This document shows positions 28,555 through 36,579 of a stretch of DNA of 47,008 bases, one piece after another. Below the pieces are notes generated by a model. It was not told the DNA's origin and searched no databases. It was given only the letters and a program-made list of their open reading frames with translations. Numbering within the stretch: position 1 is the stretch's first letter; the number at the start of each line of letters is the position of its first letter. This stretch comes from Oscillospiraceae bacterium. Its GTDB lineage: Bacteria; Bacillota; Clostridia; Oscillospirales; Ruminococcaceae. The stretch is taken from positions 1 to 47,008 of the forward strand of contig JAKSPL010000018.1 in assembly GCA_024404815.1 (NCBI GenBank). Direction: 5' to 3'. Position numbers and translations under genes: made by a program.

Positions 28555-30114
28555 TTATTCATCGTCAGACGAGGAAAATACCTTGAACGGGGAAAACCGC
28601 ATCCAGACCGAACCGACAATATCCTCCGCAGGAATCAGTCCGACCTGCGGGTGACGGCTGTCTTTGGAGATGCTGCGGTTATCGCCCAGCACGAACACAT
28701 ATCCTTCGGGGATAGTCAGCGGATAGGTGAATGCGCCCTCGTCACGCGTGGTCAATGTACTGGTATAGGGTTCATCGAGCGGCTGGTCATCCACATAGAC
28801 AACGCCCTCGGTGAAGTCTATATTTACCGTCTGTCCGCCCTGTGCGATCAGCCGCTTGACAATATTTTTGCCAAGTCCGCTGCCTGCTATCAGCGTATCG
28901 TTTTCATCGAAAGTATAGGCATTCTGACTGTTGAGAATCAGAATGTCCCCTGTTTCGTATGTATGATCCAGACGGTTCACAAGCAGACGCTCGCCCGAAA
29001 TCAGCGTCGGGAGCATAGAAGTACCGTCCACGGTCGCGGTACAGCAGACAAACGTGAAAAACAGCATCACGACAAACATCGAAACAACGATCGTTTCCAG
29101 CAAATCCGCAAAGTCAAACAGCATTCTGCCGATCGGGTTGGCTTCGATGCGTTTTGCGATCACATCGGTTTTTTCCGTAAATGCTTTCCAGAACCGCTTG
29201 CCCATCGACAGGAGCGATTCTTTGGGACCTATCACAATCGAAGCAGGTACTTCTGTTTTCGTTTCTGCGGTGACAGGTTCAGCGACCGTTTCTTTTACCT
29301 CGGCGACTGCTTCCTTGACGGGCTCGGCGGCCGTTTCTTTTACCTCGGCAACTGCTTCCTTGACGGGTTCAGCGACCGATTCTTTTACTTCGGTAACCGC
29401 TTCCTTGACGGGTTCAGCGACCGATTCTTTTACTTCGGTGACTGCTTCCTTGACGGGTTCAGCGGCCGTTTCGTTTACCTCGGCGACTGCTTCCTTGACG
29501 GGTTCCGCAACCGTTTCTTTTACCTCGGCAACTGCTTCCTTGACGGGTTCAGCGACCGATTCTTTTACCTCGGCAACTGCTTCCTTGACGGGTTCCGCAA
29601 CCGTTTCTTTTACTTCGGTAACTGCTTCCTTGACGGGTTCCGCAACCGTTTCTTTTACTTCGGCGACTGCTTCCTTGACGGGTTCAGCGACCGTTTCTTT
29701 TACTTCGGCAACTGCTTCCTTAACGGGTTCGGCGGCAGATTCTTTCGCCTCGGTGACTGCGCCTTTCACCTTGGCAATCGCCGCCTTGAAAGGATTCGTC
29801 ATCTGTTTCAGCGCATCTGCGACGGTTTCCGCAATTGGTGCGGCATCCGCTTTGGGTTCTTCTGCTTTCGGTTCTTCTGGTTTTGCTTCTTCCGACTTCG
29901 GTTCTTCCGCTTTGGGCGGCTCCGCCGATTCCGCAGGCGCGTCAGTTTTTATCTCGGATGAATTTTCAGCAGGTGCGGCTTCTGCGGCATCCGTCGGCTT
30001 TGCAGGATCCGCCTGCGGCTCTGCATTCACAACTGTCGGCTGCTCCGCAGTTTGCTGCGATGTGTCAGGGACTTCCACATGCTTTTTCGGCAGGATCTTC
30101 TCAAAGATGCCCAT
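28555..30114 (-). CDS. lepB: Signal peptidase I with a long repeat-bearing N-terminal extension
   Basis: A 519-aa protein. Residues 1-127 are Pro/Ala/Glu/Lys rich. Residues 128-277 are ten tandem 15-residue repeats close to AEPVKEAVAEVKETV, then a partial eleventh. A membrane helix (about 338-359) is followed by the S26 peptidase domain with Ser366 (DGTSMLPT), Lys420 (IVKRLIAQGG) and box E GDNRSISKDSR. The catalytic part is of normal length. The extension precedes the membrane anchor, so it should be cytoplasmic and is likely an extended amphipathic helix. Ribosome site GGAGGG. It lies 15 nt after the second lepB. Confidence 0.93.
   Translation of the reverse strand: MGIFEKILPKKHVEVPDTSQQTAEQPTVVNAEPQADPAKPTDAAEAAPAENSSEIKTDAPAESAEPPKAEEPKSEEAKPEEPKAEEPKADAAPIAETVADALKQMTNPFKAAIAKVKGAVTEAKESAAEPVKEAVAEVKETVAEPVKEAVAEVKETVAEPVKEAVTEVKETVAEPVKEAVAEVKESVAEPVKEAVAEVKETVAEPVKEAVAEVNETAAEPVKEAVTEVKESVAEPVKEAVTEVKESVAEPVKEAVAEVKETAAEPVKEAVAEVKETVAEPVTAETKTEVPASIVIGPKESLLSMGKRFWKAFTEKTDVIAKRIEANPIGRMLFDFADLLETIVVSMFVVMLFFTFVCCTATVDGTSMLPTLISGERLLVNRLDHTYETGDILILNSQNAYTFDENDTLIAGSGLGKNIVKRLIAQGGQTVNIDFTEGVVYVDDQPLDEPYTSTLTTRDEGAFTYPLTIPEGYVFVLGDNRSISKDSRHPQVGLIPAEDIVGSVWMRFSPFKVFSSSDDE
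29284..29733 (-). repeat. Ten 45-bp tandem repeats encoding 15-residue units
   Basis: In-frame 45-bp units with few substitutions (Ala/Thr, Thr/Ser and Val/Ala swaps, one Lys-to-Asn). The repeats also keep an antisense frame open, which produces spurious ORFs on the plus strand. Confidence 0.95.
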
Positions 30115-30129
30115 GCCTGCACCCTCCTT

Positions 30130-30777
30130 TCATCGCGTCAGAACTCCAAATCTGTCCATAAAACTCTCGCATTGATCATCTGTGCGGTAAAAACGCCAGA
30201 TCGCACGGCCGATCACCTCGTCCTCGGGCACCAGTGCCACGGCAGGATTTCGGCTGTCGGTACTGTGCAGACGGTTATCGCCCATGACAAACACATAGCC
30301 ATCGGGAATCGTCATCGGGTAAGTAAATGCGCCGTCATTGCGTGTTGTCAGGTCTGCAATGTAATCCTCGGCAAGCTGCTGTCCGTCTACGGCAACCGTA
30401 CCGTTTTCGAAATCAATATTGACTTCCTGTCCGGCTACGGCGATCACACGCTTGACCAGACGAATTTCCATACCGACAGTTTCATAGACCTCTGTCTGGC
30501 TCTCGTCCGTAAAGTGACCGCTGTGATCATCGTCGATAATGACAATATCGCCGTTGGCAGGTGTGTAGCCCAGACTCCACATGACCAGTCGGTCCTCATT
30601 GCAGAGTGTCGGATACATGGACGAGCCGTCAACGGTGACAGGGCGCAGCAGATATGCAAAAATCATAATAATGACAAACACCGAAACGATCACCGCTTCG
30701 ATAATATCCATCAAATCGCCGAAAAAGCCGCCGATACCGCCGCTTTTTTCTTCTGTGTTCTGTTGGGAATCGCTCAT
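30130..30777 (-). CDS. lepB: Signal peptidase I (short, canonical form)
   Basis: A 215-aa type I signal peptidase. A short Gly-rich cytoplasmic N terminus is followed by one membrane helix (about 25-44) and the periplasm-side catalytic domain with Ser53 (GSSMYPTL), Lys109 (RLVKRVIAVAG) and GDNRLHSTDSR. It cleaves Sec signal peptides. The ATG at 30777 has GGGA eight nt upstream; a TTG further upstream is not supported. Adjacent to the repeat-bearing paralogue. Confidence 0.95.
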   Translation of the reverse strand: MSDSQQNTEEKSGGIGGFFGDLMDIIEAVIVSVFVIIMIFAYLLRPVTVDGSSMYPTLCNEDRLVMWSLGYTPANGDIVIIDDDHSGHFTDESQTEVYETVGMEIRLVKRVIAVAGQEVNIDFENGTVAVDGQQLAEDYIADLTTRNDGAFTYPMTIPDGYVFVMGDNRLHSTDSRNPAVALVPEDEVIGRAIWRFYRTDDQCESFMDRFGVLTR

Positions 30778-30822
30778 ATTCATTTCCCTTTCTTCATCAT
30801 CAATAAAATCGCGCAAATAAGC

Positions 30823-30848
30823 AAAAAAGGGGACTCTGCGGTCCCCTC
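30823..30848 (-). terminator. Terminator/attenuator between rplS and lepB
   Basis: AGGGGAC pairs with GTCCCCT around a 6-nt loop, followed by TTTTTT on the minus strand. It lies inside the operon, so it probably lowers lepB expression relative to the ribosomal protein. Confidence 0.85.
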
Positions 30849-30863
30849 CTCGCCTGTTTGCAG

Positions 30864-31208
30864 TCAGCGAACCTGACCTTTGACTCTTGCAGCCTTGCCG
30901 ACTCTGTCGCGCAGATAGTAGAGCTTTGCTCTGCGGACAACGCCTCTGCGGACGATTTCCACCTTGTCAACAGCAGGGGAATGAACGGGGAATACACGCT
31001 CAATGCCACAGCCGTGTGCGACTCTGCGGACGGTAAAGGTTTCGTTGATACCGCCGTGCTTCTTCGCGATGATGGTGCCCTCAAAAACCTGGATACGGCT
31101 CTTGTCGCCTTCCTGAATGCGAACGTGTACCTTAACGGTATCGCCGACGTTCAGTTCCGGGACATTTTCCTTCAGGCTGGAGCTGCTGATCTGTTCAAGT
31201 GCGTTCAT
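30864..31208 (-). CDS. rplS: Ribosomal protein L19
   Basis: A 114-aa protein of standard L19 length at the 30S-50S interface. Recognisable segments are [24 protein letters not shown] and the C-terminal [20 protein letters not shown]. First gene of the lepB-rbgA-rnhB-yraN operon; a terminator directly after it allows separate high expression. Confidence 0.98.
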   Translation of the reverse strand: MNALEQISSSSLKENVPELNVGDTVKVHVRIQEGDKSRIQVFEGTIIAKKHGGINETFTVRRVAHGCGIERVFPVHSPAVDKVEIVRRGVVRRAKLYYLRDRVGKAARVKGQVR

Positions 31209-31380
31209 GGGTAGGTTCCTCCTTGATTTTTACGGATGTTCATTCGTGCATGAAATGTTCCCTCCGCCGAGGAAACGCACCAGCGGACCATCCTGTGTCG
31301 AAATGTGTGCTTCTGCGTGATTTCGCAGAGCATATGCACCTTTGACCGCGTCGGTCAAGAACCGACGGACACTCAAATGC
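31209..31380 (-). promoter_or_regulatory. Structured 5' leader of rplS (possible L19 leader)
   Basis: About 170 nt between the promoter and the L19 start, without a credible ORF. It contains a hairpin GTCGGT / ACCGAC near the 5' end and several further short stems. Firmicute rplS mRNAs often carry an autoregulatory L19 leader; membership here is inferred from position only. Confidence 0.4.
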
Positions 31381-31386
31381 TGTATC

Positions 31387-31415
31387 ATTATACCACAACC
31401 GTCTGCAAAATGCAA
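31387..31415 (-). promoter_or_regulatory. Promoter of the rplS operon
   Basis: On the minus strand TTGCAT (31415-31410), 17-nt spacer, TATAAT (31392-31387). Confidence 0.85.
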
Positions 31416-31527
31416 GCGTTTTTCGAAAAAAATTTGCATTCCGAATAAAAAACAGCAGGCGATCTGCTTTCTCTTTTTCCGCTCTGCACAATCTGCACGA
31501 AAAAATATGAATTTTCTGTAAAATCCC

Positions 31528-31556
31528 TTGTCTTTTAAGTGCTTATATGATATACT
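31528..31556 (+). promoter_or_regulatory. Promoter of the GH74 gene
   Basis: TTGTCT (31528-31533), 17-nt spacer, TATACT (31551-31556). The first T-T-G is also an apparent in-frame start codon, but it is the -35 box. A leader of about 90 nt follows. Confidence 0.8.
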
Positions 31557-31653
31557 ATATTTATTGAAGTTCCATTCATTGATTTTTTACTTAAAATTTA
31601 AGGAACGGGACTCTGCGGCATCCAAATATATATTTTTTACTGGGGGTATTTTC

Positions 31654-34353
31654 ATGAACAGATCTCACGGCAAGCAAAGCCTGCTGTCTGCCCTGACCGC
31701 TGTCACGATGCTCGCATCGTCCGCAGTCTTCACACCCGTATTCAGTACGGCACAGGCGGCTTCCCAAAACATCGAAAATACGATGGAATGGGATACGCTC
31801 CGAATCGGCGGCGGCGGCTTCGTTTCGGGCATCGTCACAGGCAAGAAAGAAATGTATCTGCGAACTGATGTCGGCGGCGCGTACAAGTACGACTACGACA
31901 AAAACGAATGGGTTCAGCTGTTCGGCTTTCTGAATGATGCCGACCGCGGTCTGCTGAGTGTCAGCGGCATCGCCATCGACCCGACCGATGAGGATACGGT
32001 GTATTTCCTCTGCGGCTGTGCTTACTTCTCGGACGCACGCACCGTCATTTTCAAGACAACGGACGGCGGCAAGACCTTTACCGAGACCGATGTCACCGAT
32101 CTGATCCAGGTACACGGCAACGGCGACGGCAGAGAATGCAGCGAACCGATCGCCATTGATCCTGACAATCCGAATACACTTTACGCAGGCGGCGATGTTA
32201 CCGCAGGCGACTCCTGCCTCATCAAATCCACAGACGGCGGCAAAACATGGAACGCTGTCAAAGGCTATGACGACCTCGGCTTCTACAAATATACGATTCT
32301 CTGGCCGTTCTGGACTGACCACAAAGTCCGCGCCTGTACAAATAGCGACGAACAGTCCTATCCGCAGCAAAACGGCGTTTCCACCATCAAGATCGTTGAC
32401 GGAAAAGTCTATGTCGGCAGCGCGATCAACGGCGCGGCAAATGTCCATGTGGCAAGTGTCAAAGACGACAAGTTCTCCGTACTCTCGAAAGATCTTCCGA
32501 CAGCGAACTACCCTGTCACCATCTCCGACGATGGCAACGGCAGTCTGTTTGTCACCTACATTGCGGCACTCGCGTTCGGCGGCACGGCAGGCGGTGCATA
32601 CAAGTACGACATTGCAAGCGGCAAGGTCACGAACATCTCCCCGACTGACAAGGCGATCGGCATGATCACCGCGGACTCCAAAGATCCGAACAAGCTGTTT
32701 GCTCGTACCTGCGGCGTCTGGTCTGACCAGTGGTGGGAAAAGGAATGGACAGATGACAGCGTCACATGGGGCGACCACTTCTATCGTTCCGAAGACGGCG
32801 GTGCAACCTGGGAGGACATTACCCCCGGTCAGGGCCCGACCGATTACAGCACGGGCACAGGCGTCAAGGATTTCGTTTCCAATCCCCTTGACACAGGCGG
32901 CTACGACTGGATCTACGGCAAGGCTGTTCACTGGGGCAGCGGCATTCTCATCGACCCGAGAGATCCGGAGGGCGACCGCATCCTGATGACCTCGGGCAAC
33001 GGCGTGTTTGCCTGCGACAACGCATGGGACGAAAAGGGCATCCAGTTCTATTTCTGCCCGACAGGTGTGGAAGAAGTTGTTGCGCTCGACATGGTTTCTG
33101 TTCCCGGCGGTGCAGCATACTCCGTCATCGGTGACTACGACGGCTTTGTGCATGTGGACAAGGATACCGTTCCGCAGCAGCACAATCCGAATATGGGTTC
33201 GACCTCGGGTATTGCCTACTGTCCGTCCGCACCGAATGTCATGGCGAGAGTCGCAAATGATTCTGCAAAAGGCTATTACACCACCGACGGCGGCAAGACA
33301 TGGAAGGAAATGACCTTCGCGGCACAGGGCGGAAAGCTCTCCATCACCGAAATTTCCAGCGGCAAGTACCGTATCCTCGAATCGGGCAGCAGCGGAAGTG
33401 CAGTATCCTACACAGACGATTTCGGCGGCACATGGAACAACTCCACAGGTATCAAGGGCACGAAAACGACCTACACAATGGTTGATCCCGAAAATCCCGC
33501 AATCGTCTATGGTTCAGGCATCAATTACAACGAATACTGGTCTTCCAATCCGAACCTCACAGAGCCCTCGCTGGAAGATGACCACTACTCGTTCTACATC
33601 AGCAAGGACTACGGCAAAACCTTTACCGAAACGCAAATTTGCCGCTACGATATGTGTGACCACACAGGCGATCTTGCATATCTCACCAAAGACACCGTTG
33701 CGATGGCGGCAGGCTGGTACGGTCTGTACCTGATCTCGGACAGCGGCGCGGATGTACAGAGAACCGATGTGTTTTACTGCAAGTCCATCGGCTACGGTGC
33801 ACCCGAGAAAAAGGGCGGCGTCAACACGCTGTTCATCTACGGCAAGCCCACCGAATCGGATGAAGAAGGTATTTACCGTTCGACCGACAGCGGAAAAACA
33901 TGGGTATGCATCAACACCAAGAACCTCTACGGCGGCACAGGCAACGGCAACTTCCTTGTCGGCGATATGAACACATTCGGCAAGGTGTATATGTCCACCG
34001 TCGGCTGCGGCATCGTGGTCGGTGAAGTCGCCGGCACAAATCCGTCCGGTTCGACAACCTCGACCACCACGACTACTACGACTACCACCACCACATCGAC
34101 TACCACAACAACAGACGATCAGCCGCATGATGTAATATGGGGCGATGTCAACTGCGACAAGACCGTAGATATTTCGGATGTCATTCTGCTCTGCCGCTTT
34201 GTCGTGGAGGACAAGCAGGTCACCGTGACCGCAATGGGCAAAGCAAACGGCGATGTGGACGGCAACAGCAAGCTGACCGCCGCAGATGCCACCAAGATCG
34301 TGCGGTACATCGCTATGCTGATCACCAAAGAAGAACTCGCACCGTACAAATAA
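31654..34353 (+). CDS. GH74 xyloglucanase with type I dockerin
   Basis: An 899-aa secreted enzyme. A signal peptide (about 1-36, ending STAQAAS) leads into a GH74 two-propeller catalytic module with sortilin/BNR-type repeats (TDGGKT, SEDGGATW). The start EWDTLRIGGGGFVSGIV and LRTDVGGAY with conserved Asp72 are hallmark GH74. A Thr/Ser linker (near 806-822) and a dockerin (about 830-899) follow: GDVNCDKTVDISDVILL and GDVDGNSKLTAADATKIV, the two calcium-binding segments. Family activity is endo-cleavage of xyloglucan; the dockerin docks it to a cellulosome scaffoldin. ATG chosen for its signal peptide and TGGGGG site. Confidence 0.95.
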   Translation: MNRSHGKQSLLSALTAVTMLASSAVFTPVFSTAQAASQNIENTMEWDTLRIGGGGFVSGIVTGKKEMYLRTDVGGAYKYDYDKNEWVQLFGFLNDADRGLLSVSGIAIDPTDEDTVYFLCGCAYFSDARTVIFKTTDGGKTFTETDVTDLIQVHGNGDGRECSEPIAIDPDNPNTLYAGGDVTAGDSCLIKSTDGGKTWNAVKGYDDLGFYKYTILWPFWTDHKVRACTNSDEQSYPQQNGVSTIKIVDGKVYVGSAINGAANVHVASVKDDKFSVLSKDLPTANYPVTISDDGNGSLFVTYIAALAFGGTAGGAYKYDIASGKVTNISPTDKAIGMITADSKDPNKLFARTCGVWSDQWWEKEWTDDSVTWGDHFYRSEDGGATWEDITPGQGPTDYSTGTGVKDFVSNPLDTGGYDWIYGKAVHWGSGILIDPRDPEGDRILMTSGNGVFACDNAWDEKGIQFYFCPTGVEEVVALDMVSVPGGAAYSVIGDYDGFVHVDKDTVPQQHNPNMGSTSGIAYCPSAPNVMARVANDSAKGYYTTDGGKTWKEMTFAAQGGKLSITEISSGKYRILESGSSGSAVSYTDDFGGTWNNSTGIKGTKTTYTMVDPENPAIVYGSGINYNEYWSSNPNLTEPSLEDDHYSFYISKDYGKTFTETQICRYDMCDHTGDLAYLTKDTVAMAAGWYGLYLISDSGADVQRTDVFYCKSIGYGAPEKKGGVNTLFIYGKPTESDEEGIYRSTDSGKTWVCINTKNLYGGTGNGNFLVGDMNTFGKVYMSTVGCGIVVGEVAGTNPSGSTTSTTTTTTTTTTTSTTTTTDDQPHDVIWGDVNCDKTVDISDVILLCRFVVEDKQVTVTAMGKANGDVDGNSKLTAADATKIVRYIAMLITKEELAPYK

Positions 34354-34362
34354 CACACAAGG

Positions 34363-34392
34363 AGAACTCCCATTTCGGGGGTTCTTCTTTTT
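34363..34392 (+). terminator. Terminator of the GH74 gene
   Basis: AGAACTCCC pairs with GGGGGTTCT (one G-U) around a 5-nt loop, followed by TCTTTTT. Confidence 0.85.
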
Positions 34393-34623
34393 GGGGGACA
34401 TTGTCCCTTTGGAATCCCATTTTGGAGGAGCGAGTACGCGAAGCGCAACAAAAGTTTTACTCGATTTTTTTCAAAAAATCGCAGGGGTTGAGGGGGCGGC
34501 GCCCCCCATCGCGCTCCGCAGAGCGCGAAACTCCCCTCTCCTTCCCAAAGATCAGGAGGGGGGTTGGGGGAACCCTATCAAGGGGTTCCCCCAAGGGTTT
34601 CCAAAGGGGTAGTACCCCTTTGG
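34387..34623 (+). repeat. Palindromic 3'-end element cluster, copy B (downstream of GH74)
   Basis: Non-coding, dense in perfect inverted repeats. CTTTTTGGGGGACATTGTCCC and TTTGGAATCCC (34387-34417) match copies A and C. Then CGATTTTTT/AAAAAATCG (34462-34481), GGGGGC/GCCCCC (34492-34506), TCGCGCTC/GAGCGCGA (34509-34528), TTGGGGGAACCC/GGGTTCCCCCAA (34564-34594) and a perfect 23-bp palindrome (34601-34623) related to copy D. No gene is seen in 34354-34688. Confidence 0.85.
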
Positions 34624-34666
34624 TCAGCATCCGCAGATGCCGAAATCCCTGCAAACTGAATGACAT

Positions 34667-34717
34667 AAAAAAGCTGCTCCCGATTGCATCAATCGTGCAT
34701 CGGAAGCAGCTTTTTTT
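34667..34717. terminator. Terminator overlapping the 3' end of the YihY/BrkB gene
   Basis: AAGCTGCTCCCGA (34671-34683) pairs with TCGGAAGCAGCTT (34700-34712), with A/T runs on both sides. The stem includes the last codons (Lys-Lys-Leu-Leu-Pro) of the minus-strand gene. Confidence 0.88.
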
Positions 34718-35573
34718 CACGTTTGTCTTTGAGATACCAGTTGAGCTCTGCGCCCACAAACCAGAAGTACACACAGGTATACAGCCACACAAGCAGCATG
34801 ATTAAGCCCGTCAGACTTCCGTAAACATACGAATAATTCCGCATAGACTGCGAAATAAACACCGAAAACAGTTCTACCGCACCGCGCCAGATGATCGCGG
34901 AGAACACCGCACCCGGCAGTTCGTCCAGAAATTTTGTCTTTCGGCTCGGCAGAATCACATACGACAGCCAGAACACGCCCAGCAGCAGCAGCGGTGTCGC
35001 CAGATTGCGTATGATACTCAGCACCACATCCACCGCCGTACTTGCAGGCAGCAGTCCGACACAAAAATGCACCAGTCTTGAACCCAGCGCATACATCAGC
35101 GTCATTGCGACCATCATTGCACAAAGCGCGATCGTATACGCACAGCTGATAAACCGCAGCAGCATCTGACTTCGCGTTTCCGTAATGCCGTATGCCGTAT
35201 TGAATCCGTTGATGAGTGCCTGAATCAACCGCGCCGCCGTCCAGATCAGGAATAATATCAGAAAAAACTTCGCAGAACTGATATTTTCATTGTAGTAGCC
35301 GTCAATGAGATTCAATCCCAGCTCATGGTAATCCTCAGGCAGTACCAGTCTTGCCATTGCAAGCAGTGTGCTTTCTTCCAGCGGAAGCAATCGTGTCGCC
35401 ATACAAAGCAGCATCACGAACGGGAAAAAGGAAAGCATCAGGTAAAAGGTGGACTGCGCCGCATAGGCTGCGAGATGGTCTTTTGCAAATTTCTTTGTTG
35501 CAGCCGTAAAGAAATACCAGAACGATTTCAGTCTGTTCCAGAACCAGTTCACCACATTTGCCAAACGCTCCAA
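34689..35573 (-). CDS. YihY/BrkB family integral membrane protein
   Basis: About 294 aa with six predicted membrane helices. The family signature region is LAAYAAQSTFYLMLSFFPF, with later helices containing LLLLGVFWLSYVILP and GLIMLLVWLYTCVYFWFVGAELNW. Function of the family is not settled; older names as RNase BN are wrong. The preferred start is TTG at 35573, as GGAGGGGAGGGG lies just upstream; an ATG at 35603 would add ten residues. It lies 49 nt after the DUF1292 gene and probably shares its promoter. Confidence 0.88.
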   Translation of the reverse strand: MERLANVVNWFWNRLKSFWYFFTAATKKFAKDHLAAYAAQSTFYLMLSFFPFVMLLCMATRLLPLEESTLLAMARLVLPEDYHELGLNLIDGYYNENISSAKFFLILFLIWTAARLIQALINGFNTAYGITETRSQMLLRFISCAYTIALCAMMVAMTLMYALGSRLVHFCVGLLPASTAVDVVLSIIRNLATPLLLLGVFWLSYVILPSRKTKFLDELPGAVFSAIIWRGAVELFSVFISQSMRNYSYVYGSLTGLIMLLVWLYTCVYFWFVGAELNWYLKDKREKKLLPMHD

Positions 35574-35622
35574 AGGCACCCCTCCCCTCCGCGATTGCAG
35601 CATTTGCGCTCTTTATGAATGC

Positions 35623-35928
35623 TTATTCAAAATCGTACTGTTCGCTGTATTCCTCACGGAACTTGTCGAAAATACGGTCGAGCAGCACTTCGTCTGTGAC
35701 TGCGTCGTAATGTTCGGAATCTTTTCCGAGGTCAACGATCTCCACGATCACGACACCGCCCTCGTCATCCTCATCATCCAGCGGCATCAGGACTGCATAG
35801 GGTTTCTCGTCCACATTGACCATTTCAAGGAACTGGAAACGGATGCATTCGCCGTTTTCATCCTCCAAAACGATCAGGTCATCATCCATATCCTCAGAAC
35901 CATTCTGTTCCAGAATTTCATCTGCCAT
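35623..35928 (-). CDS. DUF1292 family acidic protein
   Basis: A 101-aa very acidic soluble protein. The core DDLIVLEDENGECIRFQFLEMVNVDEKPYAVLMPL matches the DUF1292 (YrzB-like) pattern common in Firmicutes; function unknown. A consensus promoter lies immediately upstream. First gene of a likely two-gene unit with the YihY/BrkB gene. Confidence 0.9.
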   Translation of the reverse strand: MADEILEQNGSEDMDDDLIVLEDENGECIRFQFLEMVNVDEKPYAVLMPLDDEDDEGGVVIVEIVDLGKDSEHYDAVTDEVLLDRIFDKFREEYSEQYDFE

Positions 35929-35963
35929 ATCAAAGCACTCCTTTTCAGAAAAATAGTATGTGT

Positions 35964-35992
35964 ATTATAGCACGAAGTTTCCCCTCTGTCAA
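35964..35992 (-). promoter_or_regulatory. Promoter of the DUF1292 gene
   Basis: On the minus strand TTGACA (35992-35987), 17-nt spacer, TATAAT (35969-35964): full consensus. Confidence 0.92.
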
Positions 35993-36028
35993 GCATAATT
36001 TCCCTGGTGTCGAATTTTGCCGTTTCCG

Positions 36029-36036
36029 CATATTCT
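36029..36036 (+). promoter_or_regulatory. Possible sigma-E type -10 element upstream of cotJA
   Basis: CATATTCT differs at one position from the CATAYAMT pattern and lies about 60 nt before cotJA. The cotJ operon of B. subtilis is sigma-E controlled. The -35 is not convincing. Confidence 0.25.
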
Positions 36037-36096
36037 ATATCACGCGGCGGCGATAGCTGCTGCGGAACGTCAAACCGAAACGAAAGGAGTTTTATC

Positions 36097-36336
36097 ATGC
36101 GAAGTACAGACAGCCGTCAGGATTCTGCGATCGCAGAAAATGCGTTCCCGATGCACTTGACGCTTGCGCAGGCATATGTTCCGAAACAGGCATGGGAAAC
36201 ACCGCTTTCACCGCAGGATGCGCTGGAAGCAGGGACGGTTTTCCCTTCTCTGGTCATGCCGTTTCTGAAAGGGAAAGGAGGCGATTGCCATGCGGATGCC
36301 GTCCAAAGCGTCTTTCTCGCAAATGCAAAAGGATGA
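36097..36336 (+). CDS. cotJA: Spore coat protein CotJA
   Basis: A 79-aa protein with the CotJA core LTLAQAYVPKQAWETPLSP and a later LEAGTVFPSLVMPF. CotJA is a small inner-coat component made in the mother cell. The ribosome site AAAGGAG is well placed. Its 3' end overlaps cotJB by 47 nt in another frame. Confidence 0.88.
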   Translation: MRSTDSRQDSAIAENAFPMHLTLAQAYVPKQAWETPLSPQDALEAGTVFPSLVMPFLKGKGGDCHADAVQSVFLANAKG

Positions 36337-36577
36337 ACTGCTCTGCAAGATTCGTGCGGCAGAGTTTTCGATGCGCGATCTGGGATTATATCTTGACACG
36401 CACCCTGACGACGAAACCGCGCTGGCACATTTCGCGCAGCAAACCGAGGAGTTCGAAGCAGCGGCGGCAATCTATGCCGAGCGATTTGGTGCGCTCCGTC
36501 TGAGTGATGTCCCCAACTCCCCCGATGGCTGGGCGGCATGGGCAGGCACCGCATTCCCGTGGGAAAAGGAGGAGTGA
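36290..36577 (+). CDS. cotJB: Spore coat protein CotJB
   Basis: A 95-aa protein with the CotJB pattern LLCKIRAAEFSMRDLGLYLD followed by THPDDETAL. The start has GGGAAAGGAGG upstream, inside the cotJA reading frame. It lies two nt before cotJC. Confidence 0.9.
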   Translation: MRMPSKASFSQMQKDELLCKIRAAEFSMRDLGLYLDTHPDDETALAHFAQQTEEFEAAAAIYAERFGALRLSDVPNSPDGWAAWAGTAFPWEKEE

Positions 36578-36579
36578 CC

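Noticed and set aside
29284-29733. CRISPR-like array
   Set aside because: The 45-bp units are contiguous, without spacers, and are in-frame coding repeats.
28351-30175. Long plus-strand ORFs of 536 and 373 codons with repeating Phe/Gly or Ser/Thr units
   Set aside because: They are the antisense frames of the 45-bp repeats in the signal peptidase gene, kept open by the repeats; no ribosome site or recognisable domain.
31230-31439. Possible minus-strand peptide in the rplS leader
   Set aside because: It would start on top of the -10 box and has no ribosome site; the region is better explained as a structured leader.
34063-34117. ACN trinucleotide run resembling a microsatellite
   Set aside because: It encodes the Thr/Ser linker between GH74 and the dockerin, as is usual in cellulosomal enzymes.
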